Positions 53,175-61,961 are shown, counted from the stretch's first letter. The stretch: DNA of 64,000 nucleotides from Methylomonas subterranea (GCF_024505185.1 NZ_JANIBJ010000001.1:202117-266116); one strand, 5' to 3'. Notes: generated by a model from the sequence alone, not told the origin. Program-made: numbers and translations.

Positions 53175-54134
53175 ATGATCATAAAAACAACAAAAGCCAT
53201 ACCCGCGAGTGAAATCACCGATCCGCTGGTGTTTCAACAGCGGCGGAAAATCGTCAAGGCCCTGATTGCCGGTGCCTTGCTGCCCAATGTTATTTCGTCC
53301 GTTTCGGCTAATACCGGTCCGCAATCGCGTTGGCCTTTATTGAAGAACAGTGAATATTCCACCGATAGGGCACTGCTTACACCGCCGGAACTGGTCAAAA
53401 ACTATACCAATTACTATGAGTTTTCCTTTAACAAGGAAGACTCGACCGAATTGGCGCAAAATCTTCCAACCGATAACTGGCGGCTGGAAGTCGGCGGCGA
53501 AGTGGAAAAGCCGGGCCATTATGACCTGGAGGAGATTCTCCGCCAGCACAGCCCTCGAGAATACATTTACCGGTTTCGCTGCGTCGAGGGTTGGTCCATG
53601 GTGATTCCATGGGTCGGTTTTCCGTTGGCCGATTTGCTTAAGCAGGTAAAGCCCTTGTCCGGCGCCAAATTCGTCAAATTCACCGCCGTTCACGCGCCGG
53701 ACAGCATGCCCAAGCAACGCATCGATGCGATGCTGGATTGGCCGTATGTGGAGGCTCTGCGTATCGATGAAGCGGTGCATCCTCTGACGATACTGGCGGT
53801 CGGCATGTACGGCGATGTGTTGCCCAAGCAAAATGGTGCCGCCGTGCGTCTGGTGGTGCCCTGGAAATACGGTTTCAAAAGCATCAAGGCCGTCGTCAAA
53901 ATCGAATTGTTAAGAAAAGCCCCGATGACCACCTGGCACGGCTTTGCTCCCACCGAGTACGGCTTTTATGCCAATGTCAATCCATCCGTACCGCACCCGC
54001 GCTGGAGCCAATACAGCGAACGCCGATTGGGTAGCGGATTTTTTACGCCGCGCCGCAAGACAGAGCTTTACAACGGTTACGGCGAGCAAGTCGCGGCTTT
54101 ATACGGCGACATGGACCTGCGGCATTTCTACTGA
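53175..54134 (+). CDS. msrP: Periplasmic methionine sulfoxide reductase, catalytic subunit MsrP
   Basis: 319 residues of the YedY/MsrP molybdopterin family. A twin-arginine-type leader (FQQRRKIVKALIAGALLPNVISSV) is followed by the catalytic domain. The molybdenum-ligating cysteine lies in YRFRCVEGWSMVIPWVGFPLADLL, and VRLVVPWKYGFKSIKAVVKIEL, TTWHGFAPTEYGFYANVNP and WSQYSERRLG follow. It repairs oxidised methionines in periplasmic proteins with electrons from MsrQ. The stop overlaps the msrQ start (TGATG). Confidence 0.95.
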   Translation: MIIKTTKAIPASEITDPLVFQQRRKIVKALIAGALLPNVISSVSANTGPQSRWPLLKNSEYSTDRALLTPPELVKNYTNYYEFSFNKEDSTELAQNLPTDNWRLEVGGEVEKPGHYDLEEILRQHSPREYIYRFRCVEGWSMVIPWVGFPLADLLKQVKPLSGAKFVKFTAVHAPDSMPKQRIDAMLDWPYVEALRIDEAVHPLTILAVGMYGDVLPKQNGAAVRLVVPWKYGFKSIKAVVKIELLRKAPMTTWHGFAPTEYGFYANVNPSVPHPRWSQYSERRLGSGFFTPRRKTELYNGYGEQVAALYGDMDLRHFY

Positions 54135-54775
54135 TGTGGTTCCGTATCAACAACACATGGATCGTCATCTCAATCGGCTGTTTACTGCCGCTGTTTGTTT
54201 TGCTGTGGGATATAGTCGGCGATAATTTGGGTTCGAATCCGATTCAGGCCATCCATATCAGGCTGGGCGATTGGTCCTTGCGGTTTTTGTGTCTTACACT
54301 GGCGATCACCCCGCTGCAAACCATGACCAAATGGCGCGGTATGGCGGAGTACCGGCAAATGCTGGGAATGTATGCATTTTTTTACGCTACCCTGCATGTA
54401 TTGGGATATTTATTCGTCGATCATGCCGCTAGCTGGAATTTGATTGCAATCGATATCGCGCAAAGCTCCTATATCTGGATGGGGGTCATCGCTTACATTA
54501 TTGTGCTGCTGTTGGCGCTTACCTCGCCCAAATCCGCCAAAAAGCGGCTGGGTAAAAACTGGAAAAAACTGCACAGGCTGATCTATTACGCCGCCGCCGC
54601 CGCCGTAATGCATTATTTCTGGCAATTGAAGGGTAATATGTTTCAGCCCTTGTTTTATCTGACCATCGTTGTATTTTTACTGGGGTTTAGAGTGTTGGTC
54701 TGGTTTAAAAACCGGCAATTGGCCAAATTGATGCTGCCAAAGGGCCGGGCAATTTCGCTGGGAGAAGGCGAATGA
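54134..54775 (+). CDS. msrQ: Heme-binding membrane subunit MsrQ
   Basis: 213 residues with about six membrane segments of the ferric-reductase-like fold: GDWSLRFLCLTLAITPLQTM, MLGMYAFFYATLHVLGYLF and WKKLHRLIYYAAAAAVMHYFW. The histidines in HVLGY, KLHRLIYY and VMHYFW are likely heme b ligands. It passes electrons from the quinone pool or cytosolic reductant to MsrP. It overlaps msrP translationally. Confidence 0.94.
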   Translation: MWFRINNTWIVISIGCLLPLFVLLWDIVGDNLGSNPIQAIHIRLGDWSLRFLCLTLAITPLQTMTKWRGMAEYRQMLGMYAFFYATLHVLGYLFVDHAASWNLIAIDIAQSSYIWMGVIAYIIVLLLALTSPKSAKKRLGKNWKKLHRLIYYAAAAAVMHYFWQLKGNMFQPLFYLTIVVFLLGFRVLVWFKNRQLAKLMLPKGRAISLGEGE

Positions 54776-54811
54776 CCGAGTGCATTTTACTCATTTGATC
54801 TGGGGGTGCTT

Positions 54812-55723
54812 ATGACTGATAAACCCGTATTGATTACCGGCGGTACCGGCTTTTTGGGCAGCGCGTTGACGTTCGAGTTGCTGCGGGCGCAACGCGACGT
54901 GACGATTTTTAGCCGCGACGCCGATAAAGTTCGGCGCGAATTTGGCACGCAGGTGCGGGCCGTCACTCGCATGGATCAATTAGCCGATGCCTCCGGGTTC
55001 AAGGCCGTGGTCAATCTGGCCGGCGCCGGCATTTTCGACCGGCGCTGGAGTGAAGCCCGTAAACGCTTGTTACGCGAGAGCCGCATCGGATTGACTCGGG
55101 ATCTGGTGGACTGGATCAAGCGTTCCGAGGGGCCGCCGGAGGTGTTGATCAGCGGTTCCGCCATCGGTTTTTACGGCGATTGCGGCGATACGCTATTGAC
55201 CGAACAAAGCCAGCCGCGGGTCGATTTCGCCCAGCGGTTATGCGCGGACTGGGAGCAAACGGCCCTGTCGGCCGCGGCCGCCGGCACGCGGGTGTGCCTG
55301 ATACGCACCGGTCTGGTTTTGGGGCCGGACGGTGGGCTGTTAAAACGCATGTTGCCGCCGTTTCGCTTCGGCTTGGGCGGCCGACTGGGCCGGGGCGGGC
55401 AGTGGATGTCCTGGATACATCTGCGGGACTGGATTGCCATCGTGCTAGCCATGATGGACAATCCGGAGATGCAAGGGGCTTATAATGCCACCGCGCCCAA
55501 TCCGGTGACCAATCGGGTTTTCAGCGCGACTCTGGCCGGCGTGTTAAACAGGCCCTTGCTGCTGCCCCTGCCGGAGTTTCTACTGAAATTATTGCTGGGC
55601 GAAATGGCCGCCCTGCTGCTGGGCAGTCAGCGGGTGATGCCGGACAGGTTGTTGAGCCAGGGCCATGTATTTCAATTCGGCGATCTCGACGCAGCCTTGC
55701 GCGATATCCTGCTTGCCAATTAA
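54812..55723 (+). CDS. TIGR01777 family epimerase-like protein, 303 aa
   Basis: Start at ATG 54812 (MTDKPVLITGGTGFLGSAL), preceded by GGGGGTG. An extended SDR with the NAD(P)-binding GGTGFLGSAL, VVNLAGAGIFDRRWSEARKRLLRESRI, LISGSAIGFYGDCGD, the LCADWEQTAL segment and RTGLVLGPDGGLLKRMLPPFRFGLGG. The YfcH/SulA-like TIGR01777 group has unknown substrates. It recurs beside photolyase and LitR genes in other bacteria, which fits the light-stress reading of this cluster. Confidence 0.88.
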   Translation: MTDKPVLITGGTGFLGSALTFELLRAQRDVTIFSRDADKVRREFGTQVRAVTRMDQLADASGFKAVVNLAGAGIFDRRWSEARKRLLRESRIGLTRDLVDWIKRSEGPPEVLISGSAIGFYGDCGDTLLTEQSQPRVDFAQRLCADWEQTALSAAAAGTRVCLIRTGLVLGPDGGLLKRMLPPFRFGLGGRLGRGGQWMSWIHLRDWIAIVLAMMDNPEMQGAYNATAPNPVTNRVFSATLAGVLNRPLLLPLPEFLLKLLLGEMAALLLGSQRVMPDRLLSQGHVFQFGDLDAALRDILLAN

Positions 55724-55732
55724 TCATTCATC

Positions 55733-56245
55733 ATGCTGATCGACAGTCTATCCATATTATTTGCCTTTACCTCCTTTATCAGCTGGTATGAAGCGCTGCT
55801 GGTGGCGCTTGGCCTGGCGATGCTGACTTACAGCATTACGCCGCCCCCCGAGCCGGAATGGGAAGAGCGCACGCCGCCGACCTTGTATTTCTATTTGCAA
55901 TGGAGTTGGCTGGGCTATCTGAAATTAAAGGATGCGTTCTGGCCGTTTTTTGTGTTTTTTAACGGTATTTTGTTTTACATCGACTACCGGGTGCAAGAGG
56001 GCACTTTTACGGTGGCCAGTTGGGTCACCATGCACGTGATCATGGCCATGCCGTTGATTTATTGGACGGGGGCGGTATGGCGATGCTCCAAAAACAGTTC
56101 CAGCCGGCTTTGGGCAACCACCGCGCGCTGCCTCACGGCGGCGGCCTATTGCGATTTGGCTTTGCGCGGGGTCATTTATCAGTATTACCCCAATATTCTG
56201 TTTAATTGCCAGCAAATGATCATTCACTGGGGCGACTGCGTTTAG
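55733..56245 (+). CDS. Membrane protein of unknown function, 170 aa
   Basis: Starts 9 bases after the preceding stop. An N-terminal membrane segment (EALLVALGLAMLTYSI), a PPPEPEWEERTPPTLYFYLQW linker, two or three further hydrophobic stretches (DAFWPFFVFFNGILFYI and VTMHVIMAMPLIYWTGAVW), and a C-terminal cysteine-containing stretch (LFNCQQMIIHWGDCV). The family is not recognised. Tight spacing to the epimerase-like gene before and photolyase after places it in the same operon. Confidence 0.65.
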   Translation: MLIDSLSILFAFTSFISWYEALLVALGLAMLTYSITPPPEPEWEERTPPTLYFYLQWSWLGYLKLKDAFWPFFVFFNGILFYIDYRVQEGTFTVASWVTMHVIMAMPLIYWTGAVWRCSKNSSSRLWATTARCLTAAAYCDLALRGVIYQYYPNILFNCQQMIIHWGDCV

Positions 56246-56251
56246 TCCGGC

Positions 56252-57616
56252 ATGCAGAAACGCTTTGCAAATTCCCTGTTTATTTTTCGCCGCGATTTGC
56301 GCCTGTACGACAATTCTGCTTTGCATGCGGCCCTGAGCCGGTCCGGGCGGGTGTTGGCCTGTTTTGTTTTCGATCCGCGCCAAATAGATGCCCACCCCTA
56401 TCAAAGCCGGCCGGGACTGCAATTCATGCTGGAAGCCCTGCAAGACTTGCGCGAGCAATGCCTGGCGCGCGGCTGCCGGCTGGGGCTGTATCACGGCCAG
56501 CCGGAACAGCTTATCGGTCGCTTGCAACAGCAACACGCCATAGAGGCCGTGTTCGTCAATCGCGACTACACGCCGTTTAGCCGCAAGCGGGATGCCGATT
56601 TGCAAGCTTTTTGCCAGCAACGCGGGCTGGCGTTTTCCAGTCACGCCGATGCGCTGCTGACCGAGCCGGAACAGGCGTTGAAGAGCGACGGTTCCGCCTA
56701 TCAGGTATTCACGGCGTTTTATAAGCGGGTGCGCTGGCATGCGGTTGCATCGCCGCAAGAGTTGTGCGGCGGCGAATTCATGGACGGCGAATCGGAAGCC
56801 GAAGCGCTGATGGCGAGTTTACGATCATCCGCTTGCAAGGATTTGCCGGGCGGGCGGCAAGCCGCCCTGCAAAAATTGCACGCATTGGCTGCCTTGCGGG
56901 ACTACCAACAACAACGCGATTTTCCTGCACTATCGGCCACCAGCGATTTGTCCGCCTATCTCAAGTTCGGTTGCTGTTCGGTACGGGAAGCCTATCACGC
57001 GGCGCTGACGCAACTCGGCCCCGAGCATCCCTTGTTGCGGCAACTGTATTGGCGGGATTTTTTTACCCACATCGGCTTCCATTTCCCCACGGTGTTCGGG
57101 CATGCCTTTCAACGGCGTTACGACGCCATAAACTGGCGTAACGACAGGGATGAATTTCAGGCCTGGGCGGACGGCAGGACCGGCTTTCCGATTGTCGATG
57201 CCGGCATGCGGCAGTTGAACCAAACCGGCTGCATGCATAACCGGGTGCGCATGATAGTCGCTTCGTTTTTAGTCAAGGATTTGCTGATTAGCTGGCGCTG
57301 GGGCGAGCGTTATTTTGCCCGGCATTTACTGGATTACGATCCCAGTCTCAATAACGGCAACTGGCAATGGGCGGCTTCAACCGGCTGTGACGCCCAACCG
57401 TATTTCCGGATTTTCAATCCCTGGCTGCAGCAAAAAAAATTCGATCCCGACTGCGTATATATCAAACGCTGGCTGCCGGAATTAGAGCATTATTCTCCAG
57501 AGCGGATTCACAACTGGTTTAAACAACCGTTGGCGGGGTCTTATCCGCCGCCCATGGTCGAACACGGTTTGCGCAGCCAACGGGCCAAGGCCCTGTTTCA
57601 GCAAGCCGATCAATAA
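56252..57616 (+). CDS. phrB: Deoxyribodipyrimidine photolyase
   Basis: 454 residues in class I CPD photolyase form. The antenna domain starts NSLFIFRRDLRLYDNSALHAAL. The FAD domain has YLKFGCCSVREAYHA, QLYWRDFFTHIGFHFP, TGFPIVDAGMRQLNQTGCMHNRVRMIVASFLVKDLLISWRWGE and LDYDPSLNNGNWQWAASTGCDAQPYFRIFNPW. The tryptophan and asparagine residues of the active site are present. It repairs UV-induced cyclobutane dimers using visible light. It is co-oriented with the LOV, MsrPQ and lipocalin genes. Confidence 0.96.
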   Translation: MQKRFANSLFIFRRDLRLYDNSALHAALSRSGRVLACFVFDPRQIDAHPYQSRPGLQFMLEALQDLREQCLARGCRLGLYHGQPEQLIGRLQQQHAIEAVFVNRDYTPFSRKRDADLQAFCQQRGLAFSSHADALLTEPEQALKSDGSAYQVFTAFYKRVRWHAVASPQELCGGEFMDGESEAEALMASLRSSACKDLPGGRQAALQKLHALAALRDYQQQRDFPALSATSDLSAYLKFGCCSVREAYHAALTQLGPEHPLLRQLYWRDFFTHIGFHFPTVFGHAFQRRYDAINWRNDRDEFQAWADGRTGFPIVDAGMRQLNQTGCMHNRVRMIVASFLVKDLLISWRWGERYFARHLLDYDPSLNNGNWQWAASTGCDAQPYFRIFNPWLQQKKFDPDCVYIKRWLPELEHYSPERIHNWFKQPLAGSYPPPMVEHGLRSQRAKALFQQADQ

Positions 57617-57629
57617 TCGGGGGATATTT

Positions 57630-58136
57630 ATGCGAAGTATTTTAAGTTGGCTGGCGCTGTTGAGTTTGACGGCGTGTACCGGCATTCCCGAAGGGGTAAG
57701 GCCCGTTACGGGATTCGAACTGGAACGCTACCTGGGTACCTGGCACGAAATCGCCCGGCTGGACCACAGCTTCGAACGCGGCTTGAGCCGGGTTACCGCC
57801 GAATACAGTTTGCGCGCGGATGGCGGGGTCAAGGTGATCAATAGCGGATATGACGCGGAAAGCCGGCAACGCCGAAGCGCCGAAGGTAAAGCCTATTTCA
57901 TCGACACCCCGGATGTGGGGCGCCTGAAGGTGTCGTTTTTCGGGCCATTTTACGGGGCGTATAACATCATCGCGCTGGATAAAACCGCTTACCGTTATGT
58001 GATGATTGCCGGTCCCAATACCGATTACCTGTGGATTTTGGCGCGCGCGCCCACGCTGGATGAAACCGTTTTGAAAGAACTGCTGCAACAAGCCGCCGAA
58101 CTGGGCTTCCCGGTCGGAGAGCTGATTTATCCGTAG
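57630..58136 (+). CDS. blc: Outer-membrane lipoprotein lipocalin Blc
   Basis: A signal peptide with lipobox LTAC (C16) precedes a lipocalin barrel with the GTWHEIARLDHSFERGLSRVTAEYSL first motif, the YFIDTPDVGRLKVSFFGPFYGAYNIIALD second region and YLWILARAPTL. Bacterial Blc binds lysophospholipids or fatty acids at the outer membrane and is often stress-induced. It is 13 bases after phrB, and blc-photolyase neighbours recur in LitR-regulated clusters elsewhere. Confidence 0.93.
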   Translation: MRSILSWLALLSLTACTGIPEGVRPVTGFELERYLGTWHEIARLDHSFERGLSRVTAEYSLRADGGVKVINSGYDAESRQRRSAEGKAYFIDTPDVGRLKVSFFGPFYGAYNIIALDKTAYRYVMIAGPNTDYLWILARAPTLDETVLKELLQQAAELGFPVGELIYP

Positions 58137-58217
58137 GACGATTTCCCGCATGAAATCCGCGGCCTTGTTGCGGCCGACCGGGCATGGCGCATCGGCTAGT
58201 GCTCCCGGCGTATCGGC

Positions 58218-59558
58218 TTAACCCGTCAGCCAGCGCAACCAGCCGGGGCCGGTCAACAGGACGGGTTGCCAGCGCCAACCCGCGGCGGTCACGGCATCGA
58301 TGGCCGGCTGTTTCATGGCTTGCAGGTCGAAGCGGTAAGCATGGCTCAATGCGCCGTTGGGGCGGCCGCCGGCGCCGAGTTGCACGCCGAATTCCCGTTG
58401 TTGCTCCAGACGGAAAAACTGGATGCCGGTGGCGGCGTACCAAGATAGACGCAGGCCGTTGACGCCGGCCGAGGCGTCGAAAGAGCTCCAATACTCGCGT
58501 ACCCGCACCGTATGCCCGGCCGGGTCCGGTTGGAGCAGCAGACGTTGGGTGCGTTTCATACGATGCGCGCGCATCAGGTCGAACCAGGCCGCATCGGCGT
58601 AATTCCAGTCCAGCGTGATGGAGCCATCCGGGTTCAGGACGGTTTTGACGGCCGATTCGCTTGGGTAGGCTGACAGCAACTTGCCGATTAATGCCGTGGC
58701 CGGCGCGGGCGGCGCGGTGGTCTTGGGCGAAGTGCGCGCCGCCCAGGCGGCGCCCCAAAAGAACCACAACACGGCGGCGGCAAGATTGACAATGGCAAAC
58801 GGTAGCATGAAGCGCCAATCCAGATTGTCGGTCACCAGTCTGGCTTCATGCGCGCGCTTGGGCCTGGCGGTTTGTGTGCCGCTCAAGGAAAGTGGCGTCA
58901 GGCCCGCCGCGCCCATTGGACCCAAGGCGCGTTCGCGTTGTTCGATAACACTGTCGCGGTCGGCGGCGGTCCAGGCATACAGCTCTGCGCCCGCCACCAC
59001 CACATGATTCCACTCGCCGGCACCGGCATAGCGTTGCGCGGTCCAGCCGAGCGCATCGCTGCCGGTCGCCTGGGCGAACTGAAAAAAGCCGGCATACAAG
59101 GTTCGCGCGCGGGCGGCTTGTGCCGGCGAAGAAAAGCGCGCGGCCAAGGCCGAGGTGGCGCGCTTGCTGAACGACAGCGCCGCTTGTTCCGCCTCGCCCA
59201 GAATGACTTGTAAAGGTTGGCGCGGATCGACGATCAGATCCGGGTCGGCATCCGGACCGAATACCTGTTGCCAGGGGATGGGAGCCAATTGCCTATCGCC
59301 TGTAGCCCCCGGTTCGGCGGAAGGCACCGCTGCCCGCTGTTTCTGGAACGCCAGAACGTCCAGGATGTGCATGACCGCTTGCGGCCCCGCCACCAACAGC
59401 ATCAGCACGAAGAACCAGACCAGGGGTTTCAGCGACATGCCGGCGCGGCGCATCAGTGTGCCGAACACCAGACCTAGCAGCAACAGCACGAACAATCCGA
59501 ACGCCATGCCGGCCAGCAGCGGATATTCGGACAACCAAAGCGATAACGTTTCCATCAT
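58218..59558 (-). CDS. Membrane protein of unknown function, 446 aa
   Basis: Two membrane segments near the N-terminus (LLAGMAFGLFVLLLLGLVFGTLM and LVWFFVLMLLVAGPQAVM), a soluble region of about 170 residues containing FARAxTLYAGFF-like helices, then another membrane segment (FMLPFAIVNLAAAVLWFFWGAAW). The C-terminal domain has SITLDWNYADAAWFDLMRAHRMKRTQRLLLQPD and a WYAATGIQFFRLEQQREFGVQLG strand pair. I do not recognise the family. It is last in a four-gene minus-strand operon, 16 bases after the preceding gene, and convergent with blc. Confidence 0.7.
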   Translation of the reverse strand: MMETLSLWLSEYPLLAGMAFGLFVLLLLGLVFGTLMRRAGMSLKPLVWFFVLMLLVAGPQAVMHILDVLAFQKQRAAVPSAEPGATGDRQLAPIPWQQVFGPDADPDLIVDPRQPLQVILGEAEQAALSFSKRATSALAARFSSPAQAARARTLYAGFFQFAQATGSDALGWTAQRYAGAGEWNHVVVAGAELYAWTAADRDSVIEQRERALGPMGAAGLTPLSLSGTQTARPKRAHEARLVTDNLDWRFMLPFAIVNLAAAVLWFFWGAAWAARTSPKTTAPPAPATALIGKLLSAYPSESAVKTVLNPDGSITLDWNYADAAWFDLMRAHRMKRTQRLLLQPDPAGHTVRVREYWSSFDASAGVNGLRLSWYAATGIQFFRLEQQREFGVQLGAGGRPNGALSHAYRFDLQAMKQPAIDAVTAAGWRWQPVLLTGPGWLRWLTG

Positions 59559-59574
59559 GCCTAGATGCCTTGGG

Positions 59575-60027
59575 TCAATCGGGATCGCCGCTGCAATCGG
59601 TCCGCCGGGAGCCTTCCATGCACGCCAGCGGCCAAGTGGCCAAATACAGGGTCGTCAGCGGATTGGCATCCGCATCGCGGCAAGCCGGACTGTCGAATGG
59701 TCGCACGCATTCATTGGGGGCGGCCGCGCGATGATTACGTAACGCCAGCAGTTTGCCTTGTTCAAAATACAAACGCAGCAATAACGGTGTGCCCGCCGTC
59801 TCGTCCGCTAGCCAGATCGACTTGCAGCCGGTGTAATCGGCCGACAAAGCCGCGTTGCGCGGATGGACGATCAAAAAACCGCCCGGCGTGACATAGGCAC
59901 CCGAATCCGCCGGCGGCGCGGCGATTGCGCAGTTGCGCGCCGCGGCCGGAATCGCATCGGCCCGGGCCGACTGGCCGTGGGCCAGCAAGCACAGTAGGGT
60001 CAAGGCGATACTTGCCGAGATGTTCAA
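59575..60027 (-). CDS. Small exported protein of unknown function, 150 aa
   Basis: Start set at TTG 60027, which overlaps the preceding stop (TTGA) and opens a signal peptide (MNISASIALTLLCLLAHGQSARA); the longer frame upstream is a shadow of the previous gene. The mature part has six cysteines (NCAIAAPP, TGCKSI, NECVRPFDSPACRD, LACMEGSRRTDC), suggesting disulfides in the periplasm. A WLADETAGTPLLLRLYFEQGKLLALRN strand pair is visible. Family not recognised. Confidence 0.65.
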   Translation of the reverse strand: MNISASIALTLLCLLAHGQSARADAIPAAARNCAIAAPPADSGAYVTPGGFLIVHPRNAALSADYTGCKSIWLADETAGTPLLLRLYFEQGKLLALRNHRAAAPNECVRPFDSPACRDADANPLTTLYLATWPLACMEGSRRTDCSGDPD

Positions 60028-60392
60028 GGCATATCCTCGCCATCGGCGTTGAATTCGCGCAGTTTCCAGCCGCCGTCCCGGTTGTCGAAATAAAAGGCGT
60101 AAGGCGGACAGAACAACACCCGGTCGGCGGCTTCGGTCAGCGCGGTCGCCTCGGCCAGACAAGAGCGAACCGCCGCATCGAACAGTGTCGGATAAAGCTC
60201 GACAAATTCGTCGCGGCCGTGGGGCCGGCCGGCAAATAGAAAAGGCAGCCGGGTCATGTCGGCAACCCGGCCGGCATCGTTGCCGGCGACGGCGGCGCGA
60301 AAACCGCCGAGAAAATCGGCGAAATCTTGCTCCGCTCCGACAACCGGCCCGGCGCAGAGCAGGCAGATGATGGATAAATGGCGTTTATTCAT
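60024..60392 (-). CDS. Small exported protein of unknown function, 122 aa
   Basis: A signal peptide (MNKRHLSIICLLCAGPVVGA) precedes a small alpha/beta domain resembling SnoaL/NTF2-like sheets in pattern (FLGGFRAAVAGNDAGRVADMTRLPFLF, then FVELYPTLFDAAVR, ending FDNRDGGWKLREFNAD). The cysteines in RSCLAE and LFCPPY could pair. It overlaps its neighbours on both sides by 4 bases, so the operon is translated in a coupled way. Confidence 0.65.
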   Translation of the reverse strand: MNKRHLSIICLLCAGPVVGAEQDFADFLGGFRAAVAGNDAGRVADMTRLPFLFAGRPHGRDEFVELYPTLFDAAVRSCLAEATALTEAADRVLFCPPYAFYFDNRDGGWKLREFNADGEDMP

Positions 60393-61270
60393 GGTGTTTC
60401 GCGTCTCAGCAAACTGCGCAAACCGGTGCCCGAGCCATCGACCACATCGTCCACCCGCCAGCCCGCGTCGCTATGCAACAACAGAAATTGCACACTATAT
60501 TCGCGCCAGTCGTCGGCGTAGCGCACCGGTACCTGGGCCGCGCGGTTTTCCAAGGCGATTTCGGCGGCACCGACCGCAAAGCGGGTCGGATATTCCTGAC
60601 TGGCGGTAAACGGGTCGCCGTTGATGTCGGGGACTTGATCTTCCGCCAATGGACGGGAGAAATAGGCGTTTATATCGTTGGCAAGTCCGGCGCTCAGGAG
60701 AGCGGCCTTGGCCGCCGCGCTGGCGGGGGTAAAGCCCATGTCGCCGTTGAAATGCAATTCCAGCAATCGCTGCACGACACCGGCCGGCGAGTCCGCCGCG
60801 GCGGTTGTCCCGGGTGCGCCGGACAATATCCACACCCGGTTGTCGAGGCCGAGCAACAGGGTGTCGGCATCGGCCCGGTGGAATTCGAATCCGGCGTTGT
60901 CGCAGCTTACCCGGATGCCGTCGACCGGAAAGCCGGCAAGTCCCAACGTCTTCGCGCTATCCGTGGCGGGAGCCGGCAGATTGCCCTCGAACAGGCCTTC
61001 GGCCGGCAGGCGGGTCGCTTCGATGCGCGCCGTTTCGCAGCGCAGCGGTTCGGGACCGCGCAGACTGGCATCCCCCAGTGTCACGGTCCTGCCGCTCAAT
61101 TGAGCGCCGCCGGGCAATGCCGGCCCCCATGGCGCGGCAATGGCATGCGTGAAGCGCCAGACCCGCTCCCCCGCCGGCGCTTGCGCCGGAGCGCAGGCGA
61201 TAATCGCGGCGCAGCCCAGCAGGCGCAGCCGCTTTAATGGGTTCGGGGTATTGCTTGATTTGCTTGGCAT
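60389..61270 (-). CDS. Exported protein of unknown function, 293 aa
   Basis: Start at ATG 61270 (MPSKSSNTPNPLKRLRLLGC); 17 further in-frame codons upstream are unsupported. The signal sequence is LLGCAAIIACAPAQAPAG. The mature protein begins with a strand-rich region (RVWRFTHAIAAPWGPALPGGAQLSGRTVTLGDASLRGPEPLRCETARIEA). It ends in a second domain (QYPTRFAVGAAEIALENRAAQVPVRYADDWREYSVQFLLLHSDAGWRVDDVVDG-type pattern) that resembles an NTF2-like fold often found in exported proteins. It is the first gene of the four-gene operon. Confidence 0.68.
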   Translation of the reverse strand: MPSKSSNTPNPLKRLRLLGCAAIIACAPAQAPAGERVWRFTHAIAAPWGPALPGGAQLSGRTVTLGDASLRGPEPLRCETARIEATRLPAEGLFEGNLPAPATDSAKTLGLAGFPVDGIRVSCDNAGFEFHRADADTLLLGLDNRVWILSGAPGTTAAADSPAGVVQRLLELHFNGDMGFTPASAAAKAALLSAGLANDINAYFSRPLAEDQVPDINGDPFTASQEYPTRFAVGAAEIALENRAAQVPVRYADDWREYSVQFLLLHSDAGWRVDDVVDGSGTGLRSLLRRETP

Positions 61271-61596
61271 AATGACTCGTTTATCGGAAATTCCAGGTTT
61301 ATCCCCGCGCCCGACAGCCACTGCCGGGCCAGCCTATTCATGTGTGTCTTGAGGCTGACATAGCGCGGTAATTAAACAGACCATGGCTCGGGGCATCGTG
61401 CCATAAAGTCATCCGGGTCGCTAGTTGCACGGCGGTTTTTTTAGGCAAAGCGGTTTATTGATGGCAAACTGGCCCCAGGCTGCTGTTGTTTTCATGCAGC
61501 GGGCGCTGCCGCGCCTTTATCATAGCCCTTAACCCGGCGAAAATGTCGACCCGCCTATTTGTGCATGGCCCCCTGGGTGAGGGATATAAATCGGGA
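61271..61596. other. Intergenic stretch without a supported gene
   Basis: About 325 bases between the exported-protein operon and the tandem repeat. It should hold the operon's promoter. Near its end is GGGTGAGGGATATAAAT, also present at 31748-31765. Confidence 0.5.
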
Positions 61597-61961
61597 CGTT
61601 ATTACTCTGAAAGTCACGTGTCAACCGCCCAAAAACTAACGACATAACGCCGTTGACTTTCATATGCCGGGGTGATTGCCAAGCCTTCATGAGCGTTACT
61701 CTGAAAGTTACGCGGCAACCGCCCAGAAAACTAAGGACATAACGCTGTTGACTTTCATTTGCCGGGGTGATTGCCAGGCCTTCATGAGCGTTACTCTGAA
61801 AGTAAAAAATCGAGCGGGTACGGTTGCTTGTTGGACAGGCGTCGGCAGCAAGGATGCTGCCGTCGAGCCTACACGGACGTATTTACGGCGTCCTGTCCGG
61901 CGAGGAACCGTACCCAGCCGCACTACTTTCATTTGCCGGGGCGATGCGCCGGTTTCATGAG
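61597..61961. repeat. Three tandem units of about 96 bp, the third with an insertion
   Basis: Units begin CGTTACTCTGAAAGT (unit 1 has CGTTATTACTCTGAAAGT) and end GCCTTCATGAG or GGTTTCATGAG. Units 1 and 2 (61597-61693 and 61694-61788) are highly similar and each holds inverted TGAAAGT/ACTTTCA arms. Unit 3 (61789-61961) keeps both ends but its centre is replaced by a palindromic insertion. A fourth CGTTA start follows directly. Confidence 0.85.
61816..61915. repeat. Nested palindromic element inside tandem unit 3
   Basis: Perfect 10-base terminal inverted repeats GGGTACGGTT (61816-61825) and AACCGTACCC (61906-61915). Inside are GGACAGGCG/GCGTCCTGTCC arms and a GGCAGCA-AGGA-TGCTGCC hairpin. It resembles a dispersed miniature repeat rather than a gene. 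Confidence 0.75.

Noticed and set aside
61676..61960. Frames across the tandem repeat region
   Set aside because: Repeated peptides (ALTLKVT-like and FICRGD) are translations of the DNA repeat, not proteins.
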